A stretch of DNA of 64,000 nt from Dermanyssus gallinae (taxonomy: Eukaryota > Arthropoda > Arachnida > Mesostigmata > Dermanyssidae): NCBI GenBank assembly GCA_003439945.1, contig QVRM01002089.1:124001-188000 (forward strand). Reading direction: 5' to 3'. The position numbers and the translations under genes were made by a program. The notes under the pieces are model-generated. The model saw only the letters and a program-made list of their open reading frames with translations. It did no database searches and was not told the DNA's origin. This document shows, in pieces, positions 21,441-34,611 of this stretch (within the stretch, counting starts at the first letter, position 1; each line of letters opens with the position of its first letter).

Positions 21441-22238
21441 TTTGTGTCACTTAAGGTGTCAAGAAACTTGAGTTTTCACTTTTTTCGGGGAGCCGGTGTG
21501 GTAGCGACCTACTCCGACATGTGTGGATGGATGAATGAAGAGTACAAAAGTAACTTTACAAGGGACAAAAACGAGGATCTTTCATTTGTGACAAATACAA
21601 AACCGGAGGACGTGTATTCTCAACATAAGGGGATGACTCCCCTCTTCGAGAAGCAGTTCGAGAGCAGCAAGGGGCGCGCTGACTGCCCGCTTTGCCAAGT
21701 GCCCCTCTGGAGTCATTGCTCGACGACATATCTATGAGAATTAAAGAGACTCTATCGTCAACTGGTCGGCCGATGGCAACGTTGATAGAGCTCCATTGAT
21801 ACTGCAGATGCGGAGAACCGGTATACGGTACGGAACATCATTAGTTGACATGCATTCGTAGAACTTGTTGAATCATAGAAGCCCCTGGTATAGGATGTAG
21901 CTATGTCGGATATACACACACCCTGTGTGGTCCGACGTCGTGCATTTCAAACGATCTGGCAGAGGAGGCTAAGAAAATAAAATAGCGTACATACTCAAAT
22001 GTTCGGTACGCGCTCAACTTCGTACCATTTGCTGTTGAGACGCTTTTCCTTAGATGCTTCATAACCGACAGACCGCTTAACTGCATCTGCGTTAAGCTGA
22101 GGAACAACCGCTTGAAATAAAGGATTGGGCGTGTTCCTAAGGCAGAAAAACTGAATCGTAATTCAACGTGGCAACGTATCGACTCTGGTAATATCATGGG
22201 CAAAATGGGTTAACTCTCACCGTCGACTGACGCATAAA

Positions 22239-22240
<2 letters not shown>
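21441..22240. other. Unassigned flank of the CR1-type LINE
   Basis: Contains an unsupported 97-codon open frame from 21,444 on the plus strand, and possibly the LINE 5' leader up to about 21,560. Confidence 0.4.

Positions 22241-22269
<29 letters not shown>
22241..22269. repeat. (TA)n microsatellite
   Basis: The TA tract directly abuts a mariner-type terminal repeat. Confidence 0.95.
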
Positions 22270-22420
22270 CGAGAGCATATACGAGAGCGAAAAGTTCTGA
22301 TACATATGTAGTAAAATATTTTTAATTTAATAGCGCAAAATGTATTTGTTCCCGTCAAAATAGTTTCCGCCCGCTGCAACGCACTTGTGTCACCTCCATT
22401 AAATGGACGGCAAGAAACCG
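22262..22420 (-). mobile_element. mariner relic: transposase C-terminus and terminal repeat
   Basis: The minus strand encodes HKCVAAGGNYFDGNKYILRY and a stop (22,318-22,380), a typical mariner transposase C-terminus (R/HKCI..GxYF). A stop codon sits just before His. Beyond the stop lies ACATATGTATCAGAACTTTT then CGCTCTCGTA, ending against TA repeats; a partial copy of the end (CGAGAGCATATACGAGAGCG) suggests slippage or a second insertion. A possible continuation further upstream to about 22,700 (IAMHNVTCAHVATSA, like the transposase HDNA motif) is weak. The DDD core is missing or unreadable, so it is inactive. Confidence 0.65.
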
Positions 22421-23295
22421 CTTCGTGTACTCGCTAACGGGTTACGGACCGGCAGTGGACACAATCAGAGTCGAGCTTAGGTAACCTGCTGCATGACCAC
22501 TTGAGAAATTTTTGTTGGAGTGGCAGGGAAATGTGACCGAGGCCTCGGCAGAGGTAGCGCAGTTAGATGTGCATCTCGCCAGGGAGCTTTACATACATAG
22601 AATGGCATGCACTTGTCGCCACGTGCGCACAAGTTACATTGTGCATGGCTATCATCACTTGGTATGCTCGAACCAAGGCCTTCACCACGTTGGTGATCAA
22701 TGTCGTTGCCGGTTCTGCTCGCAGATGTGCACTAAATAGCACGTAGCGTGCTGCCAGACGCATCGGCGGTCTTTGCACTTTTTCGCCCGGTTGCTGAAGT
22801 GTTCAAATTGTATATAATAAAGACTGTATTGCAATTATGTACCATTTTAAAATGCAATGTGTTTGCAAAATAAACAATATGTATAAATATGTAAGTATCA
22901 CCGAGTATAGCAATTATGTTGACTAAGCAGACCGGGAGCAAGCTGCCTGGAACAACCGCAAAGCGTCGACCCTTACACTGAAATACCTTGGTTGTAGACA
23001 ACCACCTATCGTGGTGGCATCGGAGAAATACCATGAGCTGCACAGGTTGTGTAATGCAGCAATGATTAGAGTCGACCGTTTCGAATGGAGTTTTTAAATA
23101 CCAGCTAGGCAGTTATACATGACTCTAAGATTTGCACAATCGATGTTTACTTAATTATCTACACGCCCAGTAGTAGTACATTTATTATTATAAGTGCATA
23201 CTTGTGTATTTTTCGTATATTATATTATGTTTGTAGAACACATATTACAAGAGATTAGCTAAGCCAGTGTGCCTAGCGGGTATGTATTGTGACTA
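22421..23295. other. Unassigned, includes the 3' flank of the REL LINE
   Basis: May hold decayed upstream parts of the mariner relic. 23,090-23,295 is AT-rich and is likely the 3' untranslated part or flank of the REL LINE; no poly(A) or tail repeat is visible. Confidence 0.4.
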
Positions 23296-26184
23296 TCACG
23301 TGTCCGCCTCGTCTAGGCTAGGCCGAGACCACTTCAGAAGTGTGCCCCGAACGGAGGCCGCGTTTCCACGTTGTATGTCGAGATCCAGACGTTGTTTAAA
23401 AAAGGACGACGATCTGTTATCACCGGTTGACTGATCTAATAAAGTGCCGACTTTGCGGATCAGCTGTCTGGTCCGAACACCAGGACCACCCATGGTCTCA
23501 AACGCAAGTGGCCAGAATTCGTGGGGATACCCAATTGATGAGTATTTTCTTAGCTTGCTGGTCTCCGCAAGGTGGGCTGCATAACCGGCTTCGGATGCGC
23601 CGCCACCGACCATAGAAGGTGCTAAGGAGTCGGTAACGGTTGCATCCCAAACCAGCATTTTGCCTTGCTCGAATGGTGTAAGTGTCATCCCGTCTGGACG
23701 CCTGCCGTCCTCCACGCAGAGGCCCGGGGGTTCGAGGATGCACGGACGACCGCATGATCTGAGGGCTCTGCTGAAGGTCTCATTGATAGCGGCATGTCGA
23801 GAGCGTCGGCCTGCGCTGATGATACACGAGAGGCCGTGATGTCCCAGTTTGTCGACGGGGTGACCACATTGACACCGATGGGGGCTAACCAGGTCTGTCC
23901 CCAGTCGTAGGCCTACTGCTATACGAATCGTCTCGTCGTCAAGAAGGGTGCCTATGGGTGCACTGGGAAGCGCGTGTAACCAGGCGCCTGAATCCTTGGC
24001 GGACACGGCGTTTAGGCGAGCTCTGGTCGTGTCGTCGGGAGCTTCATTAAAGAGCCGTCGTTGTACTTCAGCGTGTAAAGGGGCACTCCAGTCATGTTGA
24101 GATAGTATGTTGTCAGGCCTGCCACCGCACCGGGCCTCAAGGTTCCCCTGAAGCTGGGCTAGGCGGCTTCTAAACTGGCCAACTCCTGCTGTATCTAAAA
24201 GGGGGGTTGCCCTGTTTTCTGCGCTTAGCATGGAGGAGACTATGGCAGGACCGGCCAAGGTCTGTAAGTTCGGAACCCCGAGGCCTCCTTGAGAGACGGG
24301 CAGTAATGCCTGTTGCCGTGCGCTAGGTGGTAAAGATGTGTTGAGCAGAGCTTCGAGGGTAGACAGTGTCAACTCGTTGAGCGCTTGCAAGTCGTCGACC
24401 CGATTGGATAGGTCAGCTCCTCGAAGAAGGTGGATGAGTCTCAAGGAAGAGAAAGAAGACCTGAGTAAGAAGAGTCCCCGATGGGCTCCTAGAAGAGGAA
24501 GGCGAGCGGCGGCATTTTCCAGTTTTACTCTCCAGCGCTCGATTGCTGCTGTAAGCCCTTCGGGACAAAGTGGTACACCGAGTAGTTCCAGATCGTCCTT
24601 GGCAGTCACCTTGCAGCCGGGCAGGAGGTCTCGAAGTAACTGTATATCTGGGGAAGCCTCACCGGTAGAGCCCAGGGTGCATACTTCACATTTGGCAGGG
24701 TTTAACTCCAGCCCAGATATTACACCATAGTTAAGGACCCGTCGAATGTTCTCCGCTACTGTATGAACGTTTCCTCCTAGTAGGCCATCGTCAAGGTACC
24801 AGAGGTTCAGCGGGCTTTGAAAGGAATCTACCAGATCCTTAATACCCAGACAAAACAGAGGTGGTGCTAAGGGGTCTCCCTGCTGCAGTCCGGTGGCGGA
24901 CGAAATAACATGCTCAGGCAGGACCAGATGGGAAGGATGCCGATAAGCCAGCCCGACGTGGTGCAATAGATGAGGGGCGTGGGATGCAACGACCTTCATC
25001 AGATGATCGCGTCTCATACTGTTAAAAGCGTTTCTAAAATCGAGCTTCACAAGAACCCCTGAGCGTTCGCGAGAATCGAGAAAAGCACGAGTTGCATGAA
25101 TGGCTACCTCGGTCCCGCCCGGCGTTGCAAATCCCAACTGATGTGCACCAGTTGCGTTAGAAATAACGGCCTTGTTGTGGTTACTTCCGATTTTTGCGGC
25201 GAGCCTGCGTAGCGTAGACGAACAAGCAATCGGACGTACCGATCCGTTCTTTTTCTTCAGGGCAAATAGTCTTGCGCCGAATATCAACGGTTGAAGGCAA
25301 GGAGGGGGGTTGCCCCAAAGAAGAATGTCTACAGCCTTTGCCAATGCGGAGAGCAGGCTAGCGGCGACGTCGTTGAGGGACGGTGAAAGAAGGTCCATTA
25401 ATAGCCGCGGTCTCATAAAGTCTAGCCCTGCGGCGGAGCTCTTAGAGAAGCTCTTGATAGCCACCTGAATATCTTCCTTTGATGTGACGTAGGGCATAGG
25501 GGTTCTGGTCAGTGCCGGCCATTCTAGGTCCTCGGGAGCTAATGGGTGTTGCTCTCGCAAAGGCTCTATACGGTCAATGCCGGGCGTTATCGTATCTGTG
25601 GAAACGATAAGTCTGGCGGCGCCAGAAACATCTCCTTCAGAGAGTTTAATAATGGACTGCCGCACCGTATCATTCCTGAATGGTTTAGGAGTCGAAACGC
25701 GGGCATGAGAGGTGGCAATCACGTCTGACAGACGCATACCTTGGGAGAAATTGCGGAGATTGTTGCGTATTATGACTGAGAGGGATGAAGCGTCGTTGCG
25801 GGCGCGGGGAAGACGAAGGACCACGGGTGCAAAGGAGAAAAGACCATACCATGCTTCGACGTCGTTATCAGATGAGACTGCTGAGAGTACACGGGTAAGA
25901 GCTTCGGCCACTTGTCTCCTTACTGACTTTGGTACGATTCGAATCAACCTGATTTGTCCCATAACAGGTTGAATATCCTCCAAAATTGGCGCCGGTTGCA
26001 AACGGGGGGGATCAGAGGTTGTCGGTATTGAAGAGGAAGCGACAGTGGCGGTCGGGTGTTTAGCTGATATATGTCTTGTTAGTCCACGTCGCGTGTACCG
26101 ACCGTCGCATAGTGGACATTTAGTAGTAGATGAAGTAGCGCGTGATGCTTCTGCGCCGTGAGCTGTGCGATCATAATCATTCAT
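23296..26184 (-). CDS. LINE ORF2: C2H2 finger, reverse transcriptase, restriction-like endonuclease (962 aa)
   Basis: Residues 23-43 are a C2H2 finger (C23-x2-C26-x11-H38-x4-H43), probably for DNA contact. The reverse transcriptase spans about 230-560: KKNGSVRPIACSS (311-323), VKLDFRNAFNSM (Asp382), TGLQQGDPLAPPLFCL (431-446) and WYLDDGLLGG (Asp465/Asp466; YLDD in place of the usual FADD). The C-terminal third has a CCHC knuckle, CQCG..GHHGLSC (C771, C773, H782, C787), followed by RRPDG (Asp831) and VWDATV (Asp847), the PD-D pattern of the restriction-like endonuclease of R2, NeSL and R4 elements. No APE domain is present. All catalytic residues appear intact. The clade within the REL group (HERO-like is one option) I cannot fix by eye. 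The start ATG overlaps the ORF1 stop. Confidence 0.9.
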   Translation of the reverse strand: MNDYDRTAHGAEASRATSSTTKCPLCDGRYTRRGLTRHISAKHPTATVASSSIPTTSDPPRLQPAPILEDIQPVMGQIRLIRIVPKSVRRQVAEALTRVLSAVSSDNDVEAWYGLFSFAPVVLRLPRARNDASSLSVIIRNNLRNFSQGMRLSDVIATSHARVSTPKPFRNDTVRQSIIKLSEGDVSGAARLIVSTDTITPGIDRIEPLREQHPLAPEDLEWPALTRTPMPYVTSKEDIQVAIKSFSKSSAAGLDFMRPRLLMDLLSPSLNDVAASLLSALAKAVDILLWGNPPPCLQPLIFGARLFALKKKNGSVRPIACSSTLRRLAAKIGSNHNKAVISNATGAHQLGFATPGGTEVAIHATRAFLDSRERSGVLVKLDFRNAFNSMRRDHLMKVVASHAPHLLHHVGLAYRHPSHLVLPEHVISSATGLQQGDPLAPPLFCLGIKDLVDSFQSPLNLWYLDDGLLGGNVHTVAENIRRVLNYGVISGLELNPAKCEVCTLGSTGEASPDIQLLRDLLPGCKVTAKDDLELLGVPLCPEGLTAAIERWRVKLENAAARLPLLGAHRGLFLLRSSFSSLRLIHLLRGADLSNRVDDLQALNELTLSTLEALLNTSLPPSARQQALLPVSQGGLGVPNLQTLAGPAIVSSMLSAENRATPLLDTAGVGQFRSRLAQLQGNLEARCGGRPDNILSQHDWSAPLHAEVQRRLFNEAPDDTTRARLNAVSAKDSGAWLHALPSAPIGTLLDDETIRIAVGLRLGTDLVSPHRCQCGHPVDKLGHHGLSCIISAGRRSRHAAINETFSRALRSCGRPCILEPPGLCVEDGRRPDGMTLTPFEQGKMLVWDATVTDSLAPSMVGGGASEAGYAAHLAETSKLRKYSSIGYPHEFWPLAFETMGGPGVRTRQLIRKVGTLLDQSTGDNRSSSFFKQRLDLDIQRGNAASVRGTLLKWSRPSLDEADT

Positions 26185-27074
26185 GGTTGTACGATTCGAC
26201 GCAGATTGTCCACTAATGGTAGCAGCTGCAACAGCGACTCCAAAAGCTCTAATAAGGCCTTAAATTTGGCCGATATCTCTGGGCTTAATCCTGCAAGAAT
26301 TTGAGACAGTCCGAAGGAGGTGCTTTTGGAGCTGGGCACAGCCGGAGTCGCTTTACGTGTGCGCTTGACAGGTGTTTTGACACGACGCTGTCTTAAAACG
26401 GACGACCTGCGGCGGGACCTCCCTGTCGATCTTCCGCCTTTTCTGGTGGGGATTGATATGGGAGCTGGTAGTAGCAGCTGCGGTGTAGGGTCGTTGTGCG
26501 ACTGAGATATTCCGCGGACGACGCTAGCGTAAGGTTGTTTTGGAACCTGAGATGTGCTGTCTACAGACAGGGCTGATGTGGGAGAAATGTCGCTGATCTC
26601 GGCCGCCGGGTGCAGCACCTTCACCTGTTGCAGTGTGCGGGCTTCCAGTATAATTCGGTTTCTTTCCCGAAGGTAGGCCAAGCGAGGGCAGGCAGATGAA
26701 CCCGCTGCGTGAGCACCACGACAGTTCACACATCTTGCTGAATTGGTGCAGCTTGCGGCTAGGTGTCCGGGGGTGCCGCACTTCTTGCATACTTGGGGCA
26801 TTGTACACCTGTCGGCGAAGTGTCCTGGCCTCAGGCACTTGTGACATAATTTGGGTTGGTCGGGCTCGAGAACTACTTGGTGGGTTTGGTATCCAAGAAA
26901 GACGGATGGCGGAGGTTGGCGCGTAAATGAAAGAATCACTTTACTGAGCATAACTCTCCCTCCGTTTCGCATGTGAGACAATCTTTTCACGTGATTGACT
27001 CCGAGTGATGACAGCTCGCGTAGTATCTCCTCCTCGGTGATTGACACTGGAACTCCGTACATACTTGTGTGCAT
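26181..27074 (-). CDS. LINE ORF1: gag-like protein with three zinc knuckles (297 aa, N-terminus open)
   Basis: Starts MHTSMYGVPVSITEEEIL, with an RRM-like segment to about residue 70 (GGRVMLSKVILSF, VFLGYQTHQVVLEPD). Three zinc knuckles follow: CHKCLRPGHFADRC, CKKCGTPGHLAASC and a shorter CVNCRGAH..SSAC, then PRLAYLRERNRIILEAR. The centre is Arg/Lys- and Ser-rich, and the last 45 residues are Leu-rich. This is the ORF1 style of R1, I and jockey-type LINEs, where it binds RNA and forms particles; finding it next to a REL-type ORF2 is unusual. The frame stays open upstream of the chosen ATG (RIRYSTIITVYTS, which looks coded), so the true start is probably lost by 5' truncation. Confidence 0.85.
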   Translation of the reverse strand: MHTSMYGVPVSITEEEILRELSSLGVNHVKRLSHMRNGGRVMLSKVILSFTRQPPPSVFLGYQTHQVVLEPDQPKLCHKCLRPGHFADRCTMPQVCKKCGTPGHLAASCTNSARCVNCRGAHAAGSSACPRLAYLRERNRIILEARTLQQVKVLHPAAEISDISPTSALSVDSTSQVPKQPYASVVRGISQSHNDPTPQLLLPAPISIPTRKGGRSTGRSRRRSSVLRQRRVKTPVKRTRKATPAVPSSKSTSFGLSQILAGLSPEISAKFKALLELLESLLQLLPLVDNLRRIVQP

Positions 27075-27120
27075 ACTTGTGTATACTGTTATTATGGTAG
27101 AATATCGAATGCGAGGTGTA

Positions 27121-29592
<2,472 letters not shown>

Positions 29593-29650
<58 letters not shown>
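29593..29650. repeat. (TA)n microsatellite
   Basis: TA tract ending in TTTATATACG. Confidence 0.95.
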
Positions 29651-29651
<1 letters not shown>

Positions 29652-30029
29652 CGTGTTTTCTTCTAGGACAAACAGACACGGGTCAGAGTCTTTTCTGAAA
29701 ATGCCGCTAAGCGTTACAATTGTTGAAAATATGTAAATATAAAAATTTTAGGCTAAACGAGGAATTTCTAAATTTAAATAAATTTGCGGTCCGAAGAAGA
29801 CGGCCTCATTAAAATTATAAATATATATTGTTTTAGAAGGTCATATTGGAAACGGTTTTATATACCAGAAACTAAGCACTTGAGGCTACAGGGGACACAC
29901 GGCGCGCTCGTTTCACTACGATTCTCGATTTCGATCACAACACTAACACAGCTGCTCCCGGGCGTGGAAATCATTGACGACCAAAAAACGTCCTGCAACC
30001 GATTAACGCATTAGCCCAGCATGGTCTCT
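29651..30029. other. Unassigned spacer
   Basis: Nothing recognised. Confidence 0.4.
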
Positions 30030-30420
30030 TTTTGCCTGTCGGTCAACTCAACGCTTCCAGCTGCGGCGCGTACCCTTCCTGCCCATCTAGGGTTACCTAG
30101 TGCACGGTCTTTGGCTTGAGGTATCATTAGCTCACGAGCATCTGTGTGGCTGTGCAAAGCAGTGTCCTGTTTTTCGGCCATTACGGTCCCTAATGCAGTT
30201 AAAGCGCAGACCGTCGCCCTAGACACGCGGCCCTGAATGACACCTTGGCTAGCGCTCTCCGGTCATTGGGATTTTCCTATATACTGGAGCCGACCGACCT
30301 CAGCCCTACCAATTAAAGACGACCTGATAGGATGACCCTAATTGCCTTCGAAATCGGGAAAACGCAGCGATGAAACTTGGCAGCTCAGGGTGTGCTGGAC
30401 GCTCAGACAGATACATGTGT
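30030..30420 (+). pseudogene. REL-type LINE ORF2 fragment: zinc knuckle and endonuclease
   Basis: The plus-strand translation follows residues about 755-845 of the intact ORF2. GLRYH.LT and EHLCGCA match GLRLGTDL and PHRCQCG; after a frame change, GHYGP.CS matches GHHGLSC; then RRPRHAALNDTLASALRS, SYILEPTDL, RRPDRMTLIAFEIGK match RRSRHAAINETFSRALRS, CILEPPGL, RRPDGMTLTPFEQGK. Four or more stops and a frameshift are present. The PD of the endonuclease motif is kept, but the second Asp is not readable. Only this part of the element was found here. Confidence 0.8.
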
Positions 30421-33400
30421 TTAAACCCAAGTAGCTGTATAAGTAAATAATATATATAAGTGTATTTGCGCACATACTCATGCATTACTGTGTGTGTTTA
30501 TACATGCATGTATATGTATATATATAATATTGTGATGATTTATTATTCGATGTTTTCTTCTTTTTCATTGCAGTTTTTGGTGATTATAAGCTTGTCTAGG
30601 CCGGACAGATAAGGCAAACATAAAAAAGCAGCTTTACAACGCTTAGCTCATCCCAATACTTAAAGTGGCGTCTGACCTCTTTAGCCCATTATACGACACA
30701 TGCAATCAAGTAATAATTTGCCTTAGTGGCGAAAGAGAAACGTCCAAAATAGTTCATCTTCCTGTTAGTTTGTACGCAAGAAGCTTTAGGCTCAACTGAT
30801 AGGGCGATTCAATGCTGAGAAGGCTGTACGAGCTATAAATGTCGGCTACAAGCACTGTGTCGTTGGAATATTTATTGAAAGTCTTCTTTAGAAACAAGTC
30901 AATTAAACCTAGCTTTTATTGACTACCTTATCTTTTAATTAATTATGCTGCTAGTCCATATATTGCACCCGGAGTAGCAAAAACAGTATAACGTGCATAC
31001 AAAAAACGATAAGTCTAAGATTCTCGACCAACCAGAGCTAAGTTCAGTAATGGCTATGCTTCTGCCACAAGCCTACCAAAGAAGCCCCTACAAGTTACAC
31101 ATATATCTGTAAAGCTGTTTAATTAAGCATGATTATGCATTATTAACTCTCTGGTTGGACACAGCTTGCATTTTGTGTACATTACTAAATGCCCGTTGCT
31201 TGTTCTATTGCTAGTTCGGCTATTAACTAAACCGCTAGGGCCTCAGCACCTCGTGCAAGTACGCAACACTTCTAATGATCGCGGAAACTTTCTGTGCTGC
31301 ATACCATGTGGTGCAATTCGTGAGTTGCAAATACTACCTTTCGAGTGACCATCACACATATTGCTAAGTCGCATTATTTTATTTTTTTCTGTCCACTTCA
31401 TAGTGAGGCCTTAAACGCCATCGGCCTAGGTGGACCTGCTAGTGGCTGCAGTGTTTATGTCATTAGAGGCCTTTCTCAAAGATGAGCTTTTCTGTTTCTA
31501 CCAAACGTTAACCACTAGAAGGATTTTTAATTGCTACTGGCTCTCGAATTGCTTTTATTTCACACGGCTTTCTCCATGGCTTCGGAATGCCCTACCAGTC
31601 GACATCATATAAGCTATTTTTTTTTACAAAATGTAAAACGTTACTTCTAGCCCGGAAAACGTCGTTTCTATGCAATCGACTACCTCTTTGAAACTTAACT
31701 GCTACGTGTGCAACTAAAACTTAACTGCGCCTACAAATTATTTTATAAAACAAGGTGATATATGTCGTAGTCTATGTGGGTTGTAAGAGAACACCAGTTG
31801 GTCTGCCCCATCCGTACTTGCAGTATAACTTGTCGGTTTTACATTGCAGGTGATAAAGTTCGCCCTAAGCTGAACCCCATCCGTATGGCGCCCTGATTGT
31901 TTAATCTCAGTATTATGATAGAATATATCACTTAGACATGATTAATTGTATGAACATCTATGCTAAGTTCGACACGATGCAATTCAGCACATCGATCAAT
32001 ACACACAAAGCTAAATTCAACACAATACGACGGTAATAAAGTATTACTGCCGTGTTCTTACTATGATTGCTATCCGAATTATTATATGTTCCAAGTTTTT
32101 AACTGGGGTATTCCTACACTCAAATTAGCCGAGTAGACAAGTTAAACAAATCCTTAAAAGCTGGTATCTTTAGACGGGCATTCGTACTGCTAAAATCGCA
32201 CGTGGAACACACAGAGTGCGATCTGCTTTCCGCTTCGCCACAACAACGTCTCTTTAGCAATCTTATAGTTTGTTTAGTCAACCGCGCTAAGCAACGTCTC
32301 ACTTACTAGTGCTACGGTATAACTAGAACCGCACTCTTCGAAAAGTTTGTCCAGAGTCTTTGCGTTGCCCTGCACTTAAAGTCCTCTCTTTCCCGCAATA
32401 ATATTAAAAGCTGCACATTTAATCACATGTCTTCCGCATTTTCACAATTTTCAAAGTATATCCATAAATGTCGCCTGGTCTGCGAAATTGCGTAGGACCC
32501 TAGAGGTTTACTTTAACTTCAGAGTCCATGTAGGTTCCAACGACGGTCGCCTTTATTGCCACCGCATATGACTTTGGAGTTGTTTCACAGGCACACTCTT
32601 CTGCCTCGGCGCCTTCTTGCCGAACTTAAGTAGGAGTCTCGACTAAATCGCATCTGGATGCCATGCTTTCAATAGCTAAACTGGATGGTGTTCTATCAAA
32701 GCATTTCATATGCTCAAAAAGAGCAACGAGAAATACCGAAAATGGGGAATGAAGCACTTGATTTATTTAGATTGTCAGTCGATAAAGGCCCTGCCTTACA
32801 GTCACGCTTGCAAATAATTAAATTTTTACATGTACCATTTTAGTACCTTGCGACGCTAAGTCTTGCATATTTAAGGTATAAATTGGGTGAAGTCGCAACT
32901 AGCTACTTCTATGTAGTTTGTACCGAAGCGCATTTTCTGTAGAACGTTTTTGTAAAAGCTGCACAAGAACTCTGTCGGTCTGGGAATAGAAGTGAGTTTG
33001 CTCTGAATACTCATTAGAGTAATATCTCTACAAATTGCAATCGTTTATATTTTCTAACGCTGACAGTATAATTTAATCCGCCAAACTCCTGTCACACTTT
33101 TGTAATCGTGGCATTCTTTTTTATTGAGTTCGCGATTCCTAGTCAGCAAAAAAACCAGGAAGAGTGCATATTTCTCGTTCACGTTCAATCGTTCAATCGT
33201 TTCGCTTCATCAACTGGCTTGATATTTGTATCCATATAACCTAGAATCCGGTTTTGAAAATGGCTATATTTTGCAAATCTCAATGCAGAAGAAGAAGCAC
33301 AAAATCTCAAAGGCTTGGGTCACAGGCGATGTTGTTCCGCCTATTAAACATAGTTGGCGGATTTCCCCTTTTCAAATAAAAGTTTACTGATTGCACCTTT

Positions 33401-33742
33401 TACACTCGTCTGCTTATGTTTACGAATGCATTTTATGCTCGTAATTTCCATTATTCAGTTTGTATTTTATTTGCCATTACATACCATTGATCAGCGGACA
33501 CATCTGCTAGCGTCGCCCCCAATTAGCTGGCGTCAATTACAGAATTAACCGCTCACTTAACACCTCCTCGGGTTGCACGCTGTCAATGTGCTCTTAAGAA
33601 ACCACGTTTGGCATAAGAGATGTCTCCTTGGGCTTCTCAGTTTCACACACCTTGTACTCATAACTCCTAGTTAGAGTTCGCATTTTTTGCAGACAGAAAG
33701 CGACAGGGGTGTGCTTTCCACTGCCTAAGCGTTCCATTCCAT
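30421..33742. other. Unassigned, AT-rich, 3.3 kb
   Basis: No open frame above about 70 codons, and none resembles a known family. A short TATATGTATATATATAATA tract lies near 30,508. Confidence 0.4.
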
Positions 33743-33832
33743 TCAAACGACAAAATACGTTATCTTGTCTTTTCTCGTCTTTTGGACGAGAAACAAGAAA
33801 AGACCCGTAACGTCATTTTGTCGTTTGAAACA
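33743..33832. repeat. Imperfect palindrome (inverted repeat)
   Basis: TTCAAACGACAAAAT at 33,743 and its complement ATTTTGTCGTTTGAAA at about 33,815-33,831 bracket further complementary stretches (CTTGTCTTTTCTCGT against ACGAGAAACAAGAAAAG). The whole can fold into a hairpin of about 40 bp with a few bulges. It may be a foldback element or a small MITE core; no flanking duplication was seen. Confidence 0.7.
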
Positions 33833-34399
33833 TTGACCCCTGGACTCACTGTCACTAGTTTACAGAGAAGACAACACGGACTCAGACCACGACGCTCTGA
33901 TCTGCACGAGGCTTCAGGGAATCGGTAGGCATCGCGGACCCAATGCAACGAACGCGTTTGGACACCTTTGTGTGCACCATTCGACACATACGCATATATA
34001 TATGAATAAACGTTGATGTGTTTTGTCGATGGGAACCATTTGTGGGGCGTATATTTGAACAAGTCATTCAGTGCGCGTATTTTTTCGAACACAGCACATG
34101 GAAAGATGCCGCATGACAAAAAACATCTTGCATTAATTTACTATTATACTAGAAACGGTAAAAAAGCGTGCAAAACAGTGTCGTTCTCAGTGTATATATT
34201 TTAAATCGTCTTGTTGTACCGTCGAATTAGGATTGCCCTACTTTTATCCTTTCCTTTTTATATAAAAAAAAATTTATATATTATATTTTGTATAAAAACA
34301 ATAACGACCAGCACAACAAGTTCATTTTTAGAATGGTGGAAATTATCCCTCCCCCTGTCAACGATGTGGTATGATGATCAATAAGCTTTTTAAAAAATG
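33833..34399. other. Unassigned spacer
   Basis: Open frames near 33,760-34,200 match nothing known. Confidence 0.4.
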
Positions 34400-34436
<37 letters not shown>

Positions 34437-34452
34437 TATATATATATATATA

Positions 34453-34530
<78 letters not shown>
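34400..34530. repeat. Long (TA)n microsatellite
   Basis: TA tract with TTTATA and TGTG interruptions. Confidence 0.95.
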
Positions 34531-34567
34531 AAGAACCTCATATCGAATCACCCACCATTTCTTTGAC

Positions 34568-34611
34568 AATGGCAGCAGCAGCAACAACAACAACAGCAGC
34601 AGCGACGACAA
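34568..34611. repeat. CAG/CAA/GAC triplet tract
   Basis: Mixed GCA, ACA and GAC triplets immediately beyond the A tail of the adjoining retroposon (which is on the minus strand). Confidence 0.9.

Larger units (their letters stand above)
23296..27120 (-). mobile_element. REL-type LINE with overlapping ORF1 and ORF2
   Basis: A single-strand unit of a gag-like ORF1 (26181-27074, open further upstream) and a 962-aa ORF2 (23296-26184). The ORF1 stop and ORF2 start share ATGA at 26184-26181. ORF2 is intact with reverse transcriptase and restriction-like endonuclease motifs. The 5' side fades into AT-rich DNA near 27,117 while the ORF1 frame is still open, so the copy is probably 5'-truncated. Four further fragments of the family lie in this window. 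Confidence 0.85.

Noticed and set aside
22660..22700. B-box-like GGTTCGAGC on the minus strand
   Set aside because: No A box at the right distance and no repeat body; probably chance.
24338..24730. 130-codon plus-strand open frame inside the REL LINE
   Set aside because: Shadow of the intact minus-strand ORF2, which has clear motifs.
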